From: Boudabousia marimammalium
GTDB taxonomy: Bacteria > Actinomycetota > Actinomycetes > Actinomycetales > Actinomycetaceae
Direction of reading: 5' to 3'
NCBI RefSeq assembly: GCF_001936115.1
Contig: NZ_MPDM01000002.1
Location: forward strand, 248,001 to 312,000
DNA length: 64,000 bases
In this document: piece after piece, positions 45,966 to 55,258 of the stretch
Numbering within the stretch: the stretch's first letter is position 1
Layout of the letters: every line of letters begins with the position of its first letter
Notes under the pieces: model-generated
The model's input: only the letters and a program-made list of their open reading frames with translations
The model's database searches: none
Told to the model about the DNA's origin: nothing
Made by a program: the position numbers and the translations under genes

Positions 45966-47203
45966 CAGGCCACCTCCTTTCGCGGAGCTACAGCAGTTGC
46001 TTTAGCTGCGGCCAGCTTCTTCGCTTTAAAGTACTTACGTGCCTCAGATGCCGCAATCAGCAACACGATGATTGCCTGAGTCACCTGAACAATATCAATC
46101 GGGATCCCAGCGGCCGCCTGCATGGTGGAACCACCAGCATTGAGGGCGCCAAAAAGAATACCAGCCAATACTGTACCGAGCGGCTTCGAGCGACCCAGCA
46201 AGGCGACGGTAATAGCGTCGAAACCAAGTGAACCGGCAGTACCGGAGGTCAAGAAGTGCTCAGTGCCCTGAATCGGGGCGGTGGCGGAAAGCCCAGCCAG
46301 AGCACCCGAAATGGTCAGGGTCAGGAAAATTACGCGGTTAACATTAATGCCGGCAGTGGCAGCGGCGGACGGGTTAGCACCCGCCGCGCGAAGCTCAAAA
46401 CCGAAAGTGGAGCGCTCTAGTAGCCACCAAACAAAAACAGCGGCCAGCAAAGCGATCACGAATCCGAAGTGCAGGCGGAACTGGCTGCCCATCAGCATCG
46501 GGTACCAAGCGTTAGCCTGCGTGTTCAAGGACTTCGAGGGCAAGCCGTCACCAATCAGGATGGGCTGCTGAAGAAGCCATCCCACCAGGTACAGCGCAAT
46601 CGTATTGAGCATGATGGTGACGATAACTTCATTAGCGCCAGCGCGGGCTTTCAGCAGGCCAGGGATAGCACCCCAGAGGGCGCCGCCAATAACTGCTGCC
46701 AGCATGGTGACGATAATGCCCAAAACCGGAGGCAACGGCAGATTAATACCAACGATTGAACCAACAATCGCACCCAAAATCAGCTGCCCTTGTACACCAA
46801 TATTGAACAGGCCAGCACGGAATGCCACGGTAATGGCCAAGCCAGAGATAATCAGTGGGGTGGCAAAGACCAAAGACTCCGTGATGGGACGGAACATACG
46901 CGCTGCCGAAGCTGCTTCCCAGTCGAAGATTGAGCCACGTATCAAAGAAGCAAAGAAAGCTACGAAAGCTGATCCAGCTGCTGAGAAGAAGTCCGACGGG
47001 CGGGCGAGCAGATAGCTAGCAGTCTCTTGCACCTTCGGATCGAAGGCAACCACTAGTAGAGCGCCCAATACTAGCGCCAAAGCAATCGCACCAGCGATGG
47101 TTCCTACATCGGGACTGAAGAATGTCTTCACAATCCGGGTGAGGAAAGGAGTCTGAGACTTTGTGGGAGCCTGCTCCTGGGTTTCTTTCAATTCGTCGCT
47201 CAC
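45965..47203 (-). CDS. Nucleoside ABC transporter permease (first)
   Basis: The 412-residue permease pairs with the following one. FRAGLFNIGVQGQLILGAI is the family motif and FGFELRAAGANPSAAATAGI the ATPase-contact loop. It has a cytoplasmic tail of about 35 residues and around ten helices. The GTG start overlaps the ATPase stop by 4 nt, showing translational coupling. Relatives YufP/NupP import a broad range of nucleosides. Confidence 0.93.
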   Translation of the reverse strand: MSDELKETQEQAPTKSQTPFLTRIVKTFFSPDVGTIAGAIALALVLGALLVVAFDPKVQETASYLLARPSDFFSAAGSAFVAFFASLIRGSIFDWEAASAARMFRPITESLVFATPLIISGLAITVAFRAGLFNIGVQGQLILGAIVGSIVGINLPLPPVLGIIVTMLAAVIGGALWGAIPGLLKARAGANEVIVTIMLNTIALYLVGWLLQQPILIGDGLPSKSLNTQANAWYPMLMGSQFRLHFGFVIALLAAVFVWWLLERSTFGFELRAAGANPSAAATAGINVNRVIFLTLTISGALAGLSATAPIQGTEHFLTSGTAGSLGFDAITVALLGRSKPLGTVLAGILFGALNAGGSTMQAAAGIPIDIVQVTQAIIVLLIAASEARKYFKAKKLAAAKATAVAPRKEVA

Positions 47204-48741
47204 TTGGCGACCTCCTTCTGTGAAGCCTTGCTGAGAGCTTCCTCCAAGGGCACACCGGCCATCATCAAGCCAAGTACGGAGCGCGGCGTATCGGGATCAA
47301 CGATTCCAACGATACGGCCGTGGTACATGACGGCGATGCGGTCAGCGAGGCCAACAACTTCGTCAAGCTCAGTGGAGACCACGATGACGGGGATACCACT
47401 GTCACGTTCTGCGATGATGCGTGAATGCACGAACTCGATGGAGCCGACATCCAGGCCACGAGTCGGCTGCGAAACCACCAGAAGTTCCAGCTTCTTGGAC
47501 ATTTCTCTGGCCAAGATAGCTTTCTGCTGGTTACCACCTGACAGAGTGGAGATAGGATCGTGGACCGAGGTGACACGCACGTCGAATTCTTCACGAAGCT
47601 TTTCAGCATGTTCAGCAATGGTCTTCACCCGCATGGAGATGCCCTTAGCGAAAGGCTCTTCATCATACTGGTCGAGGATGAAATTCTCCGCGATGGTGAA
47701 AGAGGCAATCATACCGTCTAGGGAGCGGTCTTCCGGCACGAAGCCGAGGCCGCCGTGGAGACGTTCCTTAATGCCTTTACCGGTGAGCGGGCTTCCATTT
47801 AGGGAAATACTTCCAGCGGTGGGCTCCACGGAGCCGAGGATGGCTTCCGTAAGCTCAGTCTGTCCGTTACCCTGCACACCGGCTATACACAGAACTTCGC
47901 CGCCCTTAACTTCGAAGGAAACCCCGTCAACTAGCACCTGGCCAGTGTCAGCGGCGACAGTAAGATTGTCAAAGACAACCGAGCTGTCGTTAAGCTTCGG
48001 CGGATTCTTGGTAACTGAAAGATCAACCGGACGACCCACCATGGCGGAAGCGAGTTCCTTCTCGGTGGAGGTCGGTTCAGCTTTACCTACAACTTTTCCG
48101 CGACGGATAACAGTAATTTCATCCGCGACGGCTTTGACCTCACGTAGTTTGTGAGTAATTAAAATAATAGAGGTGCCCTGGTCGCGTAGCTGCTTCATAA
48201 TGGCGAGAAGCTCATCAGTTTCCTGCGGGGTTAGCACAGCTGTAGGCTCGTCTAAAATCAAGACTGAAGCATCGCGTGAGAGGGCTTTAATAATTTCGAC
48301 ACGCTGCTGAGCACCTACCGGAAGGTCTTCAATCAGCGCATCAGGGTCAATATCGAATCCGAAACGATCCGCTAGTTCACGAACGCGCTTACGGGCTTCT
48401 TCAAGTTTTAAAACTCCACCGGTAGCGGTCGGTTCATATCCCAAGGCGACCGATTCGGCGACAGTAAAAACGGGGACCAGCATAAAGTGCTGGTGCACCA
48501 TTCCGATTCCAGCGGCAACAGCGTCGCCAGGACCGTTAAATTTAACTTTTTTATCATCAATCAGGATGTCACCACCATCAGGCTGGTACAGGCCGTACAA
48601 CACGTTCATTAGCGTTGATTTACCGGCACCATTCTCACCCAAGAGCGCGTGAATAGTTCCTGGTTCAACAACCACGTCGATGTGGTCATTGGCTACGAGC
48701 GGACCAAAAACTTTGGTGATTCCGCGTAATTCAAGCTTCAC
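47200..48741 (-). CDS. Nucleoside ABC transporter, tandem ATPase subunit
   Basis: The 513-residue protein has two ABC domains. The first has Walker A GENGAGKST (about 36-44), the signature LPVGAQQRVEI in variant form, and Walker B VLILDEPTAVL. The second has the degenerate Walker A GVQGNGQTEL, signature LSGGNQQKAI and a Walker B-like ELLVVSQPTRGLD. This asymmetry is normal for the RbsA/YufO class. It energises the two permeases encoded after it and uses the BMP lipoprotein encoded before it. Confidence 0.95.
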   Translation of the reverse strand: MKLELRGITKVFGPLVANDHIDVVVEPGTIHALLGENGAGKSTLMNVLYGLYQPDGGDILIDDKKVKFNGPGDAVAAGIGMVHQHFMLVPVFTVAESVALGYEPTATGGVLKLEEARKRVRELADRFGFDIDPDALIEDLPVGAQQRVEIIKALSRDASVLILDEPTAVLTPQETDELLAIMKQLRDQGTSIILITHKLREVKAVADEITVIRRGKVVGKAEPTSTEKELASAMVGRPVDLSVTKNPPKLNDSSVVFDNLTVAADTGQVLVDGVSFEVKGGEVLCIAGVQGNGQTELTEAILGSVEPTAGSISLNGSPLTGKGIKERLHGGLGFVPEDRSLDGMIASFTIAENFILDQYDEEPFAKGISMRVKTIAEHAEKLREEFDVRVTSVHDPISTLSGGNQQKAILAREMSKKLELLVVSQPTRGLDVGSIEFVHSRIIAERDSGIPVIVVSTELDEVVGLADRIAVMYHGRIVGIVDPDTPRSVLGLMMAGVPLEEALSKASQKEVAK

Positions 48742-48768
48742 TATAAGCTCCTAATAATAAATCAATAG

Positions 48769-48803
48769 CGACGTGGCCCAAGCCGAAAGCTCGGGCCACG
48801 TCG
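48769..48803 (-). terminator. Intercistronic hairpin after the BMP lipoprotein gene
   Basis: A perfect 11-bp stem, CGACGTGGCCC and its complement, with a 13-nt loop lies between the binding-protein gene and the ATPase gene. The run after it (TATTGATTTATT on the minus strand) is T-rich. It probably stops part of transcription or protects the upstream mRNA, so the binding protein is made in excess. Confidence 0.75.
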
Positions 48804-48853
48804 TAGCTATCATTGACAGTTAGCTGTTATTTCGGGATCCCGAAATGAACTGT

Positions 48854-49969
48854 CTACTTCGGGCTGTTAGGCGACTCAATCTTGAGCTTGCCGGAAGCGA
48901 TGTCAGCGGATAGCGCTTCCAACTTAGCCTTCAGATCAGCAGAGACCTTGGCATCGAAACCATGGAACGGAGCTAGGGCAACTCCCTTGTTAGCAATGGT
49001 GCCGATGTAAGGCTCAGAGGTGAAGGGCTTGCCATCAACCAGATCCTTGGTGGTGTCGAAGACGGCCTCACCAATCTGCTTCATCACTGAAGTCAAGATG
49101 ACGTCTTTAGCGTCAGGGGTGGTCTCAACACCATCAGCGTCAACCCATACAACGGAGACGTTCTTACCTGCAGCATTAGCTTCCTTAGCGGCAGCCAAGG
49201 TACCTGCACCCACCGGGCCAGCAACCGGCATGATAATGTCGGCGCCCTGGTTGATCAGGTTAGTGGTGGTTGCTTTACCCTTGTTCTGGTCGGAGAAGTC
49301 ACCGGTGGCCTGACCATCCTGGGCCTTCTTGTCCCAGCCGAGAAGCTCAACGGATGTGCCATTGTCTTCGTTGTAGCGCATGATGCCGTCAGAGAAACCA
49401 TCAGCGAAAATAGCGGTGGTCGGGAGCTTCATGCCGAGGTAGGTGCCAACCTTGCCGGTCTGGGTCATGCCAGCGGCAACATAGCCAGCGAGGAAGCCAG
49501 CTTCAGCGGTGTTGAACACCAAGGGGCGGAAGTTGGGCAGCTTTTCCTTCTTCGGGGGCTCGGTGGAGTCAATCAGAGCAAAGTGGACATCGGGGTGGGC
49601 CTGCGCTGCAGCGTAGGTTGCGTCAGCCAGCTTGAAGCCAACACCGAAAATAATGTTGCATTTTTCAGCAACTAGACGATCCAAGTTGGGTGCGAAATCA
49701 GCATCATTCTTAGACTCGGTGGCCTTAACCTCAATACCGAGTTCCTTACCTGCACGCTCAAGACCTTCGTGCCCAGACTGGTTGAACGACTTGTCGTCAA
49801 AGCCACCCTCATCTGAAACCATGCAAGCCTTGAAATCTTTAGCCATAGTGCCGGTTTCTTTCGTAGGCTCTGCAGTTGCAGGACCGGCCTTTTCAGGGGC
49901 TGCCGAGCAAGCACCCAGGGTCAGTGCTGCACATGCTGCAAGAGCAGTAAGGCGAAGCGAATTCTTCAA
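48854..49969 (-). CDS. BMP-family nucleoside-binding lipoprotein
   Basis: The 371-residue product starts at a TTG (49969) with a strong AAGGAG 6 nt upstream; a longer reading to 50002 lacks this. The signal KNSLRLTALAACAALTLGAC ends in a lipobox Cys, followed by an Ala/Pro/Thr-rich linker. The mature part is a Bmp/PnrA (TmpC) binding protein: KACMVSDEGGFDDKSFNQSG, IFGVGFKLADATY and MPVAGPVGAGTLAAA. It would capture nucleosides outside the membrane and deliver them to the permeases encoded downstream. Confidence 0.95.
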   Translation of the reverse strand: MKNSLRLTALAACAALTLGACSAAPEKAGPATAEPTKETGTMAKDFKACMVSDEGGFDDKSFNQSGHEGLERAGKELGIEVKATESKNDADFAPNLDRLVAEKCNIIFGVGFKLADATYAAAQAHPDVHFALIDSTEPPKKEKLPNFRPLVFNTAEAGFLAGYVAAGMTQTGKVGTYLGMKLPTTAIFADGFSDGIMRYNEDNGTSVELLGWDKKAQDGQATGDFSDQNKGKATTTNLINQGADIIMPVAGPVGAGTLAAAKEANAAGKNVSVVWVDADGVETTPDAKDVILTSVMKQIGEAVFDTTKDLVDGKPFTSEPYIGTIANKGVALAPFHGFDAKVSADLKAKLEALSADIASGKLKIESPNSPK

Positions 49970-49999
49970 TTTAGTCTCCTTATAATTAGAGTTTCCCCA

Positions 50000-50026
50000 C
50001 ACAGCCCGGATCTATTCCGGGCTGTG
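50000..50026 (-). promoter_or_regulatory. Leader hairpin of the BMP lipoprotein operon
   Basis: CACAGCCCGG-N7-CCGGGCTGTG is a perfect 10-bp stem about 25 nt upstream of the ribosome-binding site. No T run follows, so it is not an ordinary terminator. It may stabilise the leader or bind a regulator. Confidence 0.5.
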
Positions 50027-50110
50027 CTAATGCAATCTTAGTCACAAACTACTTAAACTGCTATGCAACGGTGGGAACGTAACCCATTTGTGAGCAATTT
50101 TGAAACAAAA

Positions 50111-50143
50111 TCGGGCCCGTCACTATCACTAGTGGCGGGCCCG
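50111..50143 (-). terminator. Terminator after rplY
   Basis: TCGGGCCCGTCACTA and TAGTGGCGGGCCCGA form a long stem with one wobble and a 4-nt loop. On the minus strand it is followed by TTTTGTTTC. It separates rplY from the nucleoside operon. Confidence 0.9.
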
Positions 50144-50192
50144 AAACGCTAGGTTTTGAGGTCGCAAATTCAGCAACCCGATTTAGCTAAAA

Positions 50193-50819
50193 TCACTCAG
50201 CGTCTTCAGCGGCAGCTACTTCACCCTCGGAGGTTGCTTCACCCTCGCCCTCGGCGGGCTCCGGCTCAGCCTCAGCCTGCGGCACGGAAATTGAAACAAT
50301 CTCAGTATCGGGATCAAGGGTGCATTCAGCATCCTCAGGCAGAGTCATGTCGGATAGGCGAATAACTGTGCCTTCTTCCAAGCCCTCGACAGAAACTTCG
50401 ATGCTCTCGGGAATGTCGACGGCGGGAACGGTAATTGGGAGAGTGTGAGCTTCCAAGGTGTGGATGGTGCCGGAAGCAGATTCACCCACGACAACGACGG
50501 GCACATCCACGTCGACTTTTTCCTTGCGGCTAATCGCCAGCAGGTCAACGTGCTGCAGGTTGCGGGAGACGGGGTGACGCTGCACGTCCTTCACCAGCAC
50601 CAGCTGCTTTTCGCCACCTTCGATGTTCATTTCGATAACGGCGTTAGCGGAGCTCTTCAGCACCATGAATACTTCGTGGCCGGGCAGGGTCACGTGAATC
50701 GGAGCGTCCAAGTGACGTGAGTAAATCACGCCCGGGACCTTGCCGGCGGCGCGGGTACGACGAGCGTAGCCCTTACCAAAATCGCTACGCAGCTCAGCGT
50801 TCATACGGTTCTTTTGCAT
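50193..50819 (-). CDS. rplY: 50S ribosomal protein L25/general stress protein Ctc
   Basis: The 208-residue protein is the long CTC form that binds 5S rRNA. The N-terminal L25 domain has GKGYARRTRAAGKVPGVIY and QRHPVSRNLQHVDLLAISRKEKV. The second beta domain is followed by an acidic tail rich in Glu, Ala and Pro (EAEPEPAEGEGEATSEGE). GGAGG lies 7 nt before the ATG at 50819. It is transcribed after prs, 132 nt away. Confidence 0.95.
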   Translation of the reverse strand: MQKNRMNAELRSDFGKGYARRTRAAGKVPGVIYSRHLDAPIHVTLPGHEVFMVLKSSANAVIEMNIEGGEKQLVLVKDVQRHPVSRNLQHVDLLAISRKEKVDVDVPVVVVGESASGTIHTLEAHTLPITVPAVDIPESIEVSVEGLEEGTVIRLSDMTLPEDAECTLDPDTEIVSISVPQAEAEPEPAEGEGEATSEGEVAAAEDAE

Positions 50820-50951
50820 TACAAACCTCCAGGTATGTCTTCTTTGTCCGGCCCCGGATGGTCGCATACGCGAGCCTTGTCGATAACGGATCAACCCAGG
50901 TTGGGTCTCCCTCGCCGAGGCAACTGTTTGATATTAGCGCAAAGACTGGCT

Positions 50952-51932
50952 CTAAGCCACTCCGTCAAACAAAGAAGTGACGGAGCCATCATCGAATACT
51001 TCACGGATGGCCTTAGCCAACAGCGGGGCAATCGACAAGATGGTGAGCTGTTCAAACTTCTTGTCATCAGTGATCGGTAAAGTATCGGTGACAACCACTT
51101 CACGTGCACCACAGGTGGATAGGCGCTCACGGGCCGGTCCGGAAAGCACGCCGTGAGTGGCGGCGACGATAACGTCCTTGGCACCTGAAGCCATAAGCAC
51201 CTTGACGGCCTCCGCGATGGTGCCGCCGGTGTCAATCAGGTCGTCAGTAATGATGCAGGTACGGCCTTCCACTTCACCAACCACGCGGTTAGCGACCGCC
51301 ACGTTGGGACGGGAAGTGTCACGGGTCTTATGGATGAAAGCTAGTGGGCAGCCCCCCATCTTGGCGGCCCACTTCTCCGCCACGCGGATACGGCCAGCAT
51401 CGGGGGAAACTACGCACACATTACTCAAGTCAACACGAGTGCGGACGTAGTCAACCAGCACATCCATGGCCCACAGGTGATCGACGGGACCATCAAAGAA
51501 GCCCTGCTCTTGCGCTGCGTGAAGATCGACACTCATGACGCGGTCAGCGCCGGCGGTCTTGTACAAATCAGCGACGAGGCGGGCAGAAATAGGTTCGCGA
51601 CCTAGGTGCTTTTTATCCTGGCGAGCGTAGGGGTAGAAAGGAGCTACCACGGTGATGCGCTTGGCAGACGCACGCTTGAGAGCATCAACCATAATCAGCT
51701 GTTCCATCAGCCATTCGTTGATGGGATTGGTGTGGGACTGTAATACGAAAACATCACATCCGCGCACTGACTCATTGAAACGAATGTAGATTTCCCCGTT
51801 CGCAAAGTTGTATGCGGTGGTGGGGAGAAGATCAATGTTGAGGCTCTTAGCGACCTCTTCAGCTAACTTGGGGTGAGCGCGACCGGTCACAAGGACCAGA
51901 CGTTTCTCTCCGGATGTGATGATACCTGTCAT
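50952..51932 (-). CDS. prs: Ribose-phosphate pyrophosphokinase (PRPP synthase)
   Basis: The 326-residue enzyme makes PRPP from ribose-5-phosphate and ATP for purine, pyrimidine, His, Trp and NAD synthesis. Recognised parts are YIRFNESVRGCDVFVLQS, PYARQDKKH for ATP binding, SVDLHAAQEQGFFDGPVDHL and the PRPP loop ITDDLIDTGGTIAEA. The ATG at 51932 is chosen because AGGAGC lies 9 nt upstream and it matches the family start. It links to the ribose-5-phosphate supplied by the salvage genes. Confidence 0.97.
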   Translation of the reverse strand: MTGIITSGEKRLVLVTGRAHPKLAEEVAKSLNIDLLPTTAYNFANGEIYIRFNESVRGCDVFVLQSHTNPINEWLMEQLIMVDALKRASAKRITVVAPFYPYARQDKKHLGREPISARLVADLYKTAGADRVMSVDLHAAQEQGFFDGPVDHLWAMDVLVDYVRTRVDLSNVCVVSPDAGRIRVAEKWAAKMGGCPLAFIHKTRDTSRPNVAVANRVVGEVEGRTCIITDDLIDTGGTIAEAVKVLMASGAKDVIVAATHGVLSGPARERLSTCGAREVVVTDTLPITDDKKFEQLTILSIAPLLAKAIREVFDDGSVTSLFDGVA

Positions 51933-52219
51933 TTGAGCGTTGCTCCTTTTAGCGGGACGGATAAGTTGAGAGCAAAGTTTAGGGGTCCCGAGGGCGTAGC
52001 GAACGCCAGCATAACCGCATCGGCGGAAGCGGGACAGGTACACGGAGTATCCAAACAGGCAGAATTACGATGCACTTCACCCGGGCTAACGCCTAAGCTA
52101 TTAGCCTTCACCTCGCAGGCAAGTGGTTGCATGAGATAGTGCGCCTTTTCATTGTTACCGGTTCTCCGGTTCATCATAGGTCAGTTTCCTACTGATGTCA
52201 TGGCTTTCGCCATGTTGAG

Positions 52220-52291
52220 CTCCGCCCCCAGGATTCGAACCCGGACTACAAGGCACCAAAGGCCTGCGTGCTACCATTACACAAGGGCGGA
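52220..52291 (-). tRNA. tRNA-Gln (anticodon TTG)
   Basis: The minus strand folds as a cloverleaf: acceptor TCCGCCC/GGGCGGA, anticodon loop CTTTGGT with TTG, T-arm CCGGG-TTCGAAT-CCTGG and discriminator G. One mismatch (C-T) lies at the base of the anticodon stem. CCA is not encoded. It is 288 bp upstream of the prs start, on the same strand. Confidence 0.93.
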
Positions 52292-52436
52292 TTATGCGAG
52301 TTTTATTTTGCCATCTTAGCTCCCGTTCAGCAACCTTAAACTCAGGTGAATAGCCTTCCTAAAACCCTCTCCCCAGACGCTTTTCACCTGTCTAAATTCG
52401 TTCGCAAGAATGAGGAATTCTGCAGATTAGCGTGAT

Positions 52437-52442
52437 TATACT
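52437..52442 (+). promoter_or_regulatory. -10 box of a probably leaderless ABC transporter mRNA
   Basis: TATACT ends 7 nt before the ATG at 52450, and no Shine-Dalgarno is visible. A clear -35 is not seen. This spacing matches the abiEi and nadE promoters of this window. Confidence 0.5.
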
Positions 52443-52449
52443 GGCAAAT

Positions 52450-53307
52450 ATGGAAAACGAATTTGTTTCAGATACACCCGATAATATTGGTTTAGAACTC
52501 CCAGCGCAGATCTCTCCTTCGCCTCAAGTGCAAGAAAAACCACACTCAGAAATTGCTCTTTCAATCCGTGGCTTAGTGAAAGTTTTTGGCGACTTTGTCG
52601 CCTGCGCCGGTATGAACCTAGATATTCCTGCCGGATCGTTCTACGGCATTGTGGGACCTAATGGGGCAGGCAAAACCACTATGCTGTCGATGGCTACCTG
52701 CATGCTCACTCCGACGGCTGGCACGGCTTTGGTGCACGGTGTTGATATTTGGAAGGATTCGGCCTACGCGAAAAGAACCCTCGGTATTCTTCCTGATGGC
52801 GTACGCACCTTTGACCGCCTCAGCGGCGGTGAGCTGGTCACCTACACGGGTCTGTTACATGGCATGGAGCCCGAGGTGGTGCGCAGTCGTACCACTGATC
52901 TGCTCCAAGCCCTCGGACTCGACACTGCCGGAGACAAACTGGTAATGGATTATTCGGCGGGCATGCGAAAGAAGATCCTGCTGGCGTGCGCCTTGGTGCA
53001 TTCCCCCTCGGTACTGGTTTTAGATGAACCCTTTGAAGCGGTAGACCCGATTAGTGCAAAAACTATCCTCAATATGCTTAACCATTTCCGTTCGCGTGGC
53101 GGGACCGTGATTTTGTCCTCTCACGTGATGGACACCGTGGCCCGCATCTGCTCCCATGTGGCAGTGATTAACCAAGGGCAGGTTGTCGCCTCTGGAACTT
53201 TGGCGGAGGTCGAGGACGGAATGGATTTGTTCACCCGCTTCGAAAACTTGGTGGGAGCTCGCAGCGAAGGGGGTGACCTAGCTTGGTTGGCACCCTCGTC
53301 AAATTAA
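52450..53307 (+). CDS. ABC transporter ATP-binding protein
   Basis: The 285-residue ATPase has a variable 35-residue lead, Walker A GPNGAGKTT, a degenerate signature MDYSAGMRKKILLACAL (LSxGM type), Walker B VLVLDEPFEAVD and the switch His in ILSSHVMD. It is of the drug/Nod-type exporter class (ABC-2). A GTG six codons upstream (52432) is an alternative start, but it overlaps the -10 box. The next gene, a permease, starts inside its 3' end (25-nt overlap). Confidence 0.93.
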   Translation: MENEFVSDTPDNIGLELPAQISPSPQVQEKPHSEIALSIRGLVKVFGDFVACAGMNLDIPAGSFYGIVGPNGAGKTTMLSMATCMLTPTAGTALVHGVDIWKDSAYAKRTLGILPDGVRTFDRLSGGELVTYTGLLHGMEPEVVRSRTTDLLQALGLDTAGDKLVMDYSAGMRKKILLACALVHSPSVLVLDEPFEAVDPISAKTILNMLNHFRSRGGTVILSSHVMDTVARICSHVAVINQGQVVASGTLAEVEDGMDLFTRFENLVGARSEGGDLAWLAPSSN

Positions 53308-55001
53308 GGTTCAAGCTGACTTGGAATAATCTTAAACGCAACACTGCCCAACTGGTTGGCGCTATCTTCGGATACCTCTATTTAGTGGGATTGCTGGTGG
53401 GAGCGGTCGCTGGTCTGATAGCGGGCGCCTACGCCGGCTACATGAGCCAGATTGGGCAGCTGCTTCCGATTGCTGGATTGGGATTGCTACTGTTGTCAGT
53501 GCTCGGTCCGGTTGTGCTAGCTTCTCTGGATGAAAGCGTCGAGCCCAAACTTTTTGTGAACACTAATGTTCCCGACCGAAAGTTTGCCATCAGTTTCATA
53601 CTGGCAGAAAACCTTTCCAGTGATGGGCTGCTAACCGCAGTACTGCTCCTCCTCCCTGCCGCAGGCTGGTTAATCGCCGGAGATATTCCTGCCGCATTTG
53701 TTACTTTTCTGATTGCTCCCGGCGCTTACCTCCTGGTTGCGGGCGCCTCACGGGTGACCGCCGTTTTAGCAGATCGGATTATTTCAGCTAAACGCGGAGT
53801 AAAAACGGCTCTAAACCTAATCCTATTCGCTTTGATGATGCTGTTTTTCATTGGCTTTGGTTACGGCATAAACGTAGTCATAAAGTACGGGATTGGCACC
53901 CTCGACATTCTTTCCACTACCGCTTGGGTCTTGGGTTGGACTCCTTTGGGTGCTCCATTTATTGCCGCACATTACGCTAGTTTGGGGCAGTGGTGGGCGG
54001 TTACCCTCACGTTGCTCATCACCTACGTAACCGCTGCACTGCTAATCTGGGTGTGGATTCGCCTCCTCCCACAAGCCATGTCGGGGGTGGCAGAGAATTG
54101 CCCCGACTGGGAGCGTCTCTACGCCCAACAAAACTCCCGTACAGCCCATCTCACCGCCGCCCGACTAGACAGTTCTCAGCAACGGTTCTTACCTACTACG
54201 GATTGGTTCCGCCGCCTGGGTGCTTCCCCCGCAACGGCTGGCACTGCCGCTCGAAGCCTCAAATATTGGTTTAAAGATCCACGCTATTCAATGGGTTTAA
54301 TTTTGCCTGCAATTTTCATTCTAGGTGCCTACCTGATGGGTCAGGTTGCCACCTTCAACCTTGATGTGGACGAGGCTTCCGGTGTCGCTACCACCAACAA
54401 CTGGCTGGTCTACTATTTCCTCATCTTTGCTTTCGCTAGTACCGGCATGATGACCATGGCTGACACTGCCATGGATTCCACCGCATTTTGGCATCACGGG
54501 ACCAGCGGGATGAAAGGTCGCGAAGACCGCTTGGGCAGATTATTGGGGGCACTAATCTGGCAGTTGCCCTACTTGAGCGCGCTACTGCTCTTGGCTGTCT
54601 TCTTATTCGATATTAACTGGATACTGCTAGTTACCCTGTCATTCCCGCTTCTATTCACTTTGCAAGGCGTTGGCCTATTCGTCTCCGCCCGTTTCGTGTA
54701 TCCCACCAAAGCGCCCGGCACCAATGGGCTCTCCAATAGTGGGGCGGGGGCCTCCGGCTGGCAGGCCTTGGTTCAGTTCGTCACCTACTTGGTGGTTTCC
54801 GTCCTGACCTTCCCCGGCTGGGGGCTCTACCTGATCTTGAGCTACACCGCTCCCGCATATGTCTGGGTTAGCATGGTGACAGGTTTCGGGCTCAGCCTGC
54901 TCTATCTCACCATTGGGGTTTGGAGTGGTGGAAGAATCCTCGACCGGAACTGGGCGAAAACGATTTCCACTATGAGGACCTGGCCGGGGCACGCGATTTA
55001 G
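53283..55001 (+). CDS. ABC transporter permease, large
   Basis: The 572-residue membrane protein has about twelve to fourteen hydrophobic segments in two halves, with a hydrophilic central stretch (ENCPDWERLYAQQNSRTAHL through ARSLKYWFKDPRYS). It begins at a TTG within the end of the ATPase gene, so translation is coupled. It forms an ABC-2-like exporter with that ATPase. Substrate is unknown; peptides, lipids or drugs are all possible. Confidence 0.85.
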   Translation: MVGTLVKLRFKLTWNNLKRNTAQLVGAIFGYLYLVGLLVGAVAGLIAGAYAGYMSQIGQLLPIAGLGLLLLSVLGPVVLASLDESVEPKLFVNTNVPDRKFAISFILAENLSSDGLLTAVLLLLPAAGWLIAGDIPAAFVTFLIAPGAYLLVAGASRVTAVLADRIISAKRGVKTALNLILFALMMLFFIGFGYGINVVIKYGIGTLDILSTTAWVLGWTPLGAPFIAAHYASLGQWWAVTLTLLITYVTAALLIWVWIRLLPQAMSGVAENCPDWERLYAQQNSRTAHLTAARLDSSQQRFLPTTDWFRRLGASPATAGTAARSLKYWFKDPRYSMGLILPAIFILGAYLMGQVATFNLDVDEASGVATTNNWLVYYFLIFAFASTGMMTMADTAMDSTAFWHHGTSGMKGREDRLGRLLGALIWQLPYLSALLLLAVFLFDINWILLVTLSFPLLFTLQGVGLFVSARFVYPTKAPGTNGLSNSGAGASGWQALVQFVTYLVVSVLTFPGWGLYLILSYTAPAYVWVSMVTGFGLSLLYLTIGVWSGGRILDRNWAKTISTMRTWPGHAI

Positions 55002-55033
55002 GCCGAGGATTTTCAGACAATTTGCTAACTCAA

Positions 55034-55077
55034 AGATTTGGGGCGCTGTGAGATTCTTCTCTAAGCACCCCAAATCT
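55034..55077 (+). terminator. Terminator after the ABC exporter pair
   Basis: AGATTTGGGGCGCT and AGCACCCCAAATCT form a 14-bp stem with one mismatch and a 16-nt loop, 32 nt after the permease stop. Confidence 0.8.
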
Positions 55078-55146
55078 ATCTCAAAACTGCCCAATCATGA
55101 CCGGATTTCCGACGAAACTTGCAGCTTCGCACTTTTCCCACAAAAT

Positions 55147-55164
55147 CTAGGGAATAAGCCCTAG
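55147..55164. promoter_or_regulatory. Possible operator upstream of the PTS gene
   Basis: CTAGGG-N6-CCCTAG is a perfect palindrome about 95 bp before the PTS start. No obvious -10 is adjacent and no regulator gene is near. It could also be chance. Confidence 0.3.
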
Positions 55165-55258
55165 TAAAGCTGGGGTATCACCGTTAGTCTGGGATAACCC
55201 TTGCCACACTCCGAGGTGTGAAAATGGGACCGTATTCTTCAACAGTAAGGAAAATTTC

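Noticed and set aside
50000-50110. Purine riboswitch before the nucleoside-importer operon
   Set aside because: The leader has one strong hairpin only and no three-way junction with paired loops typical of purine riboswitches.
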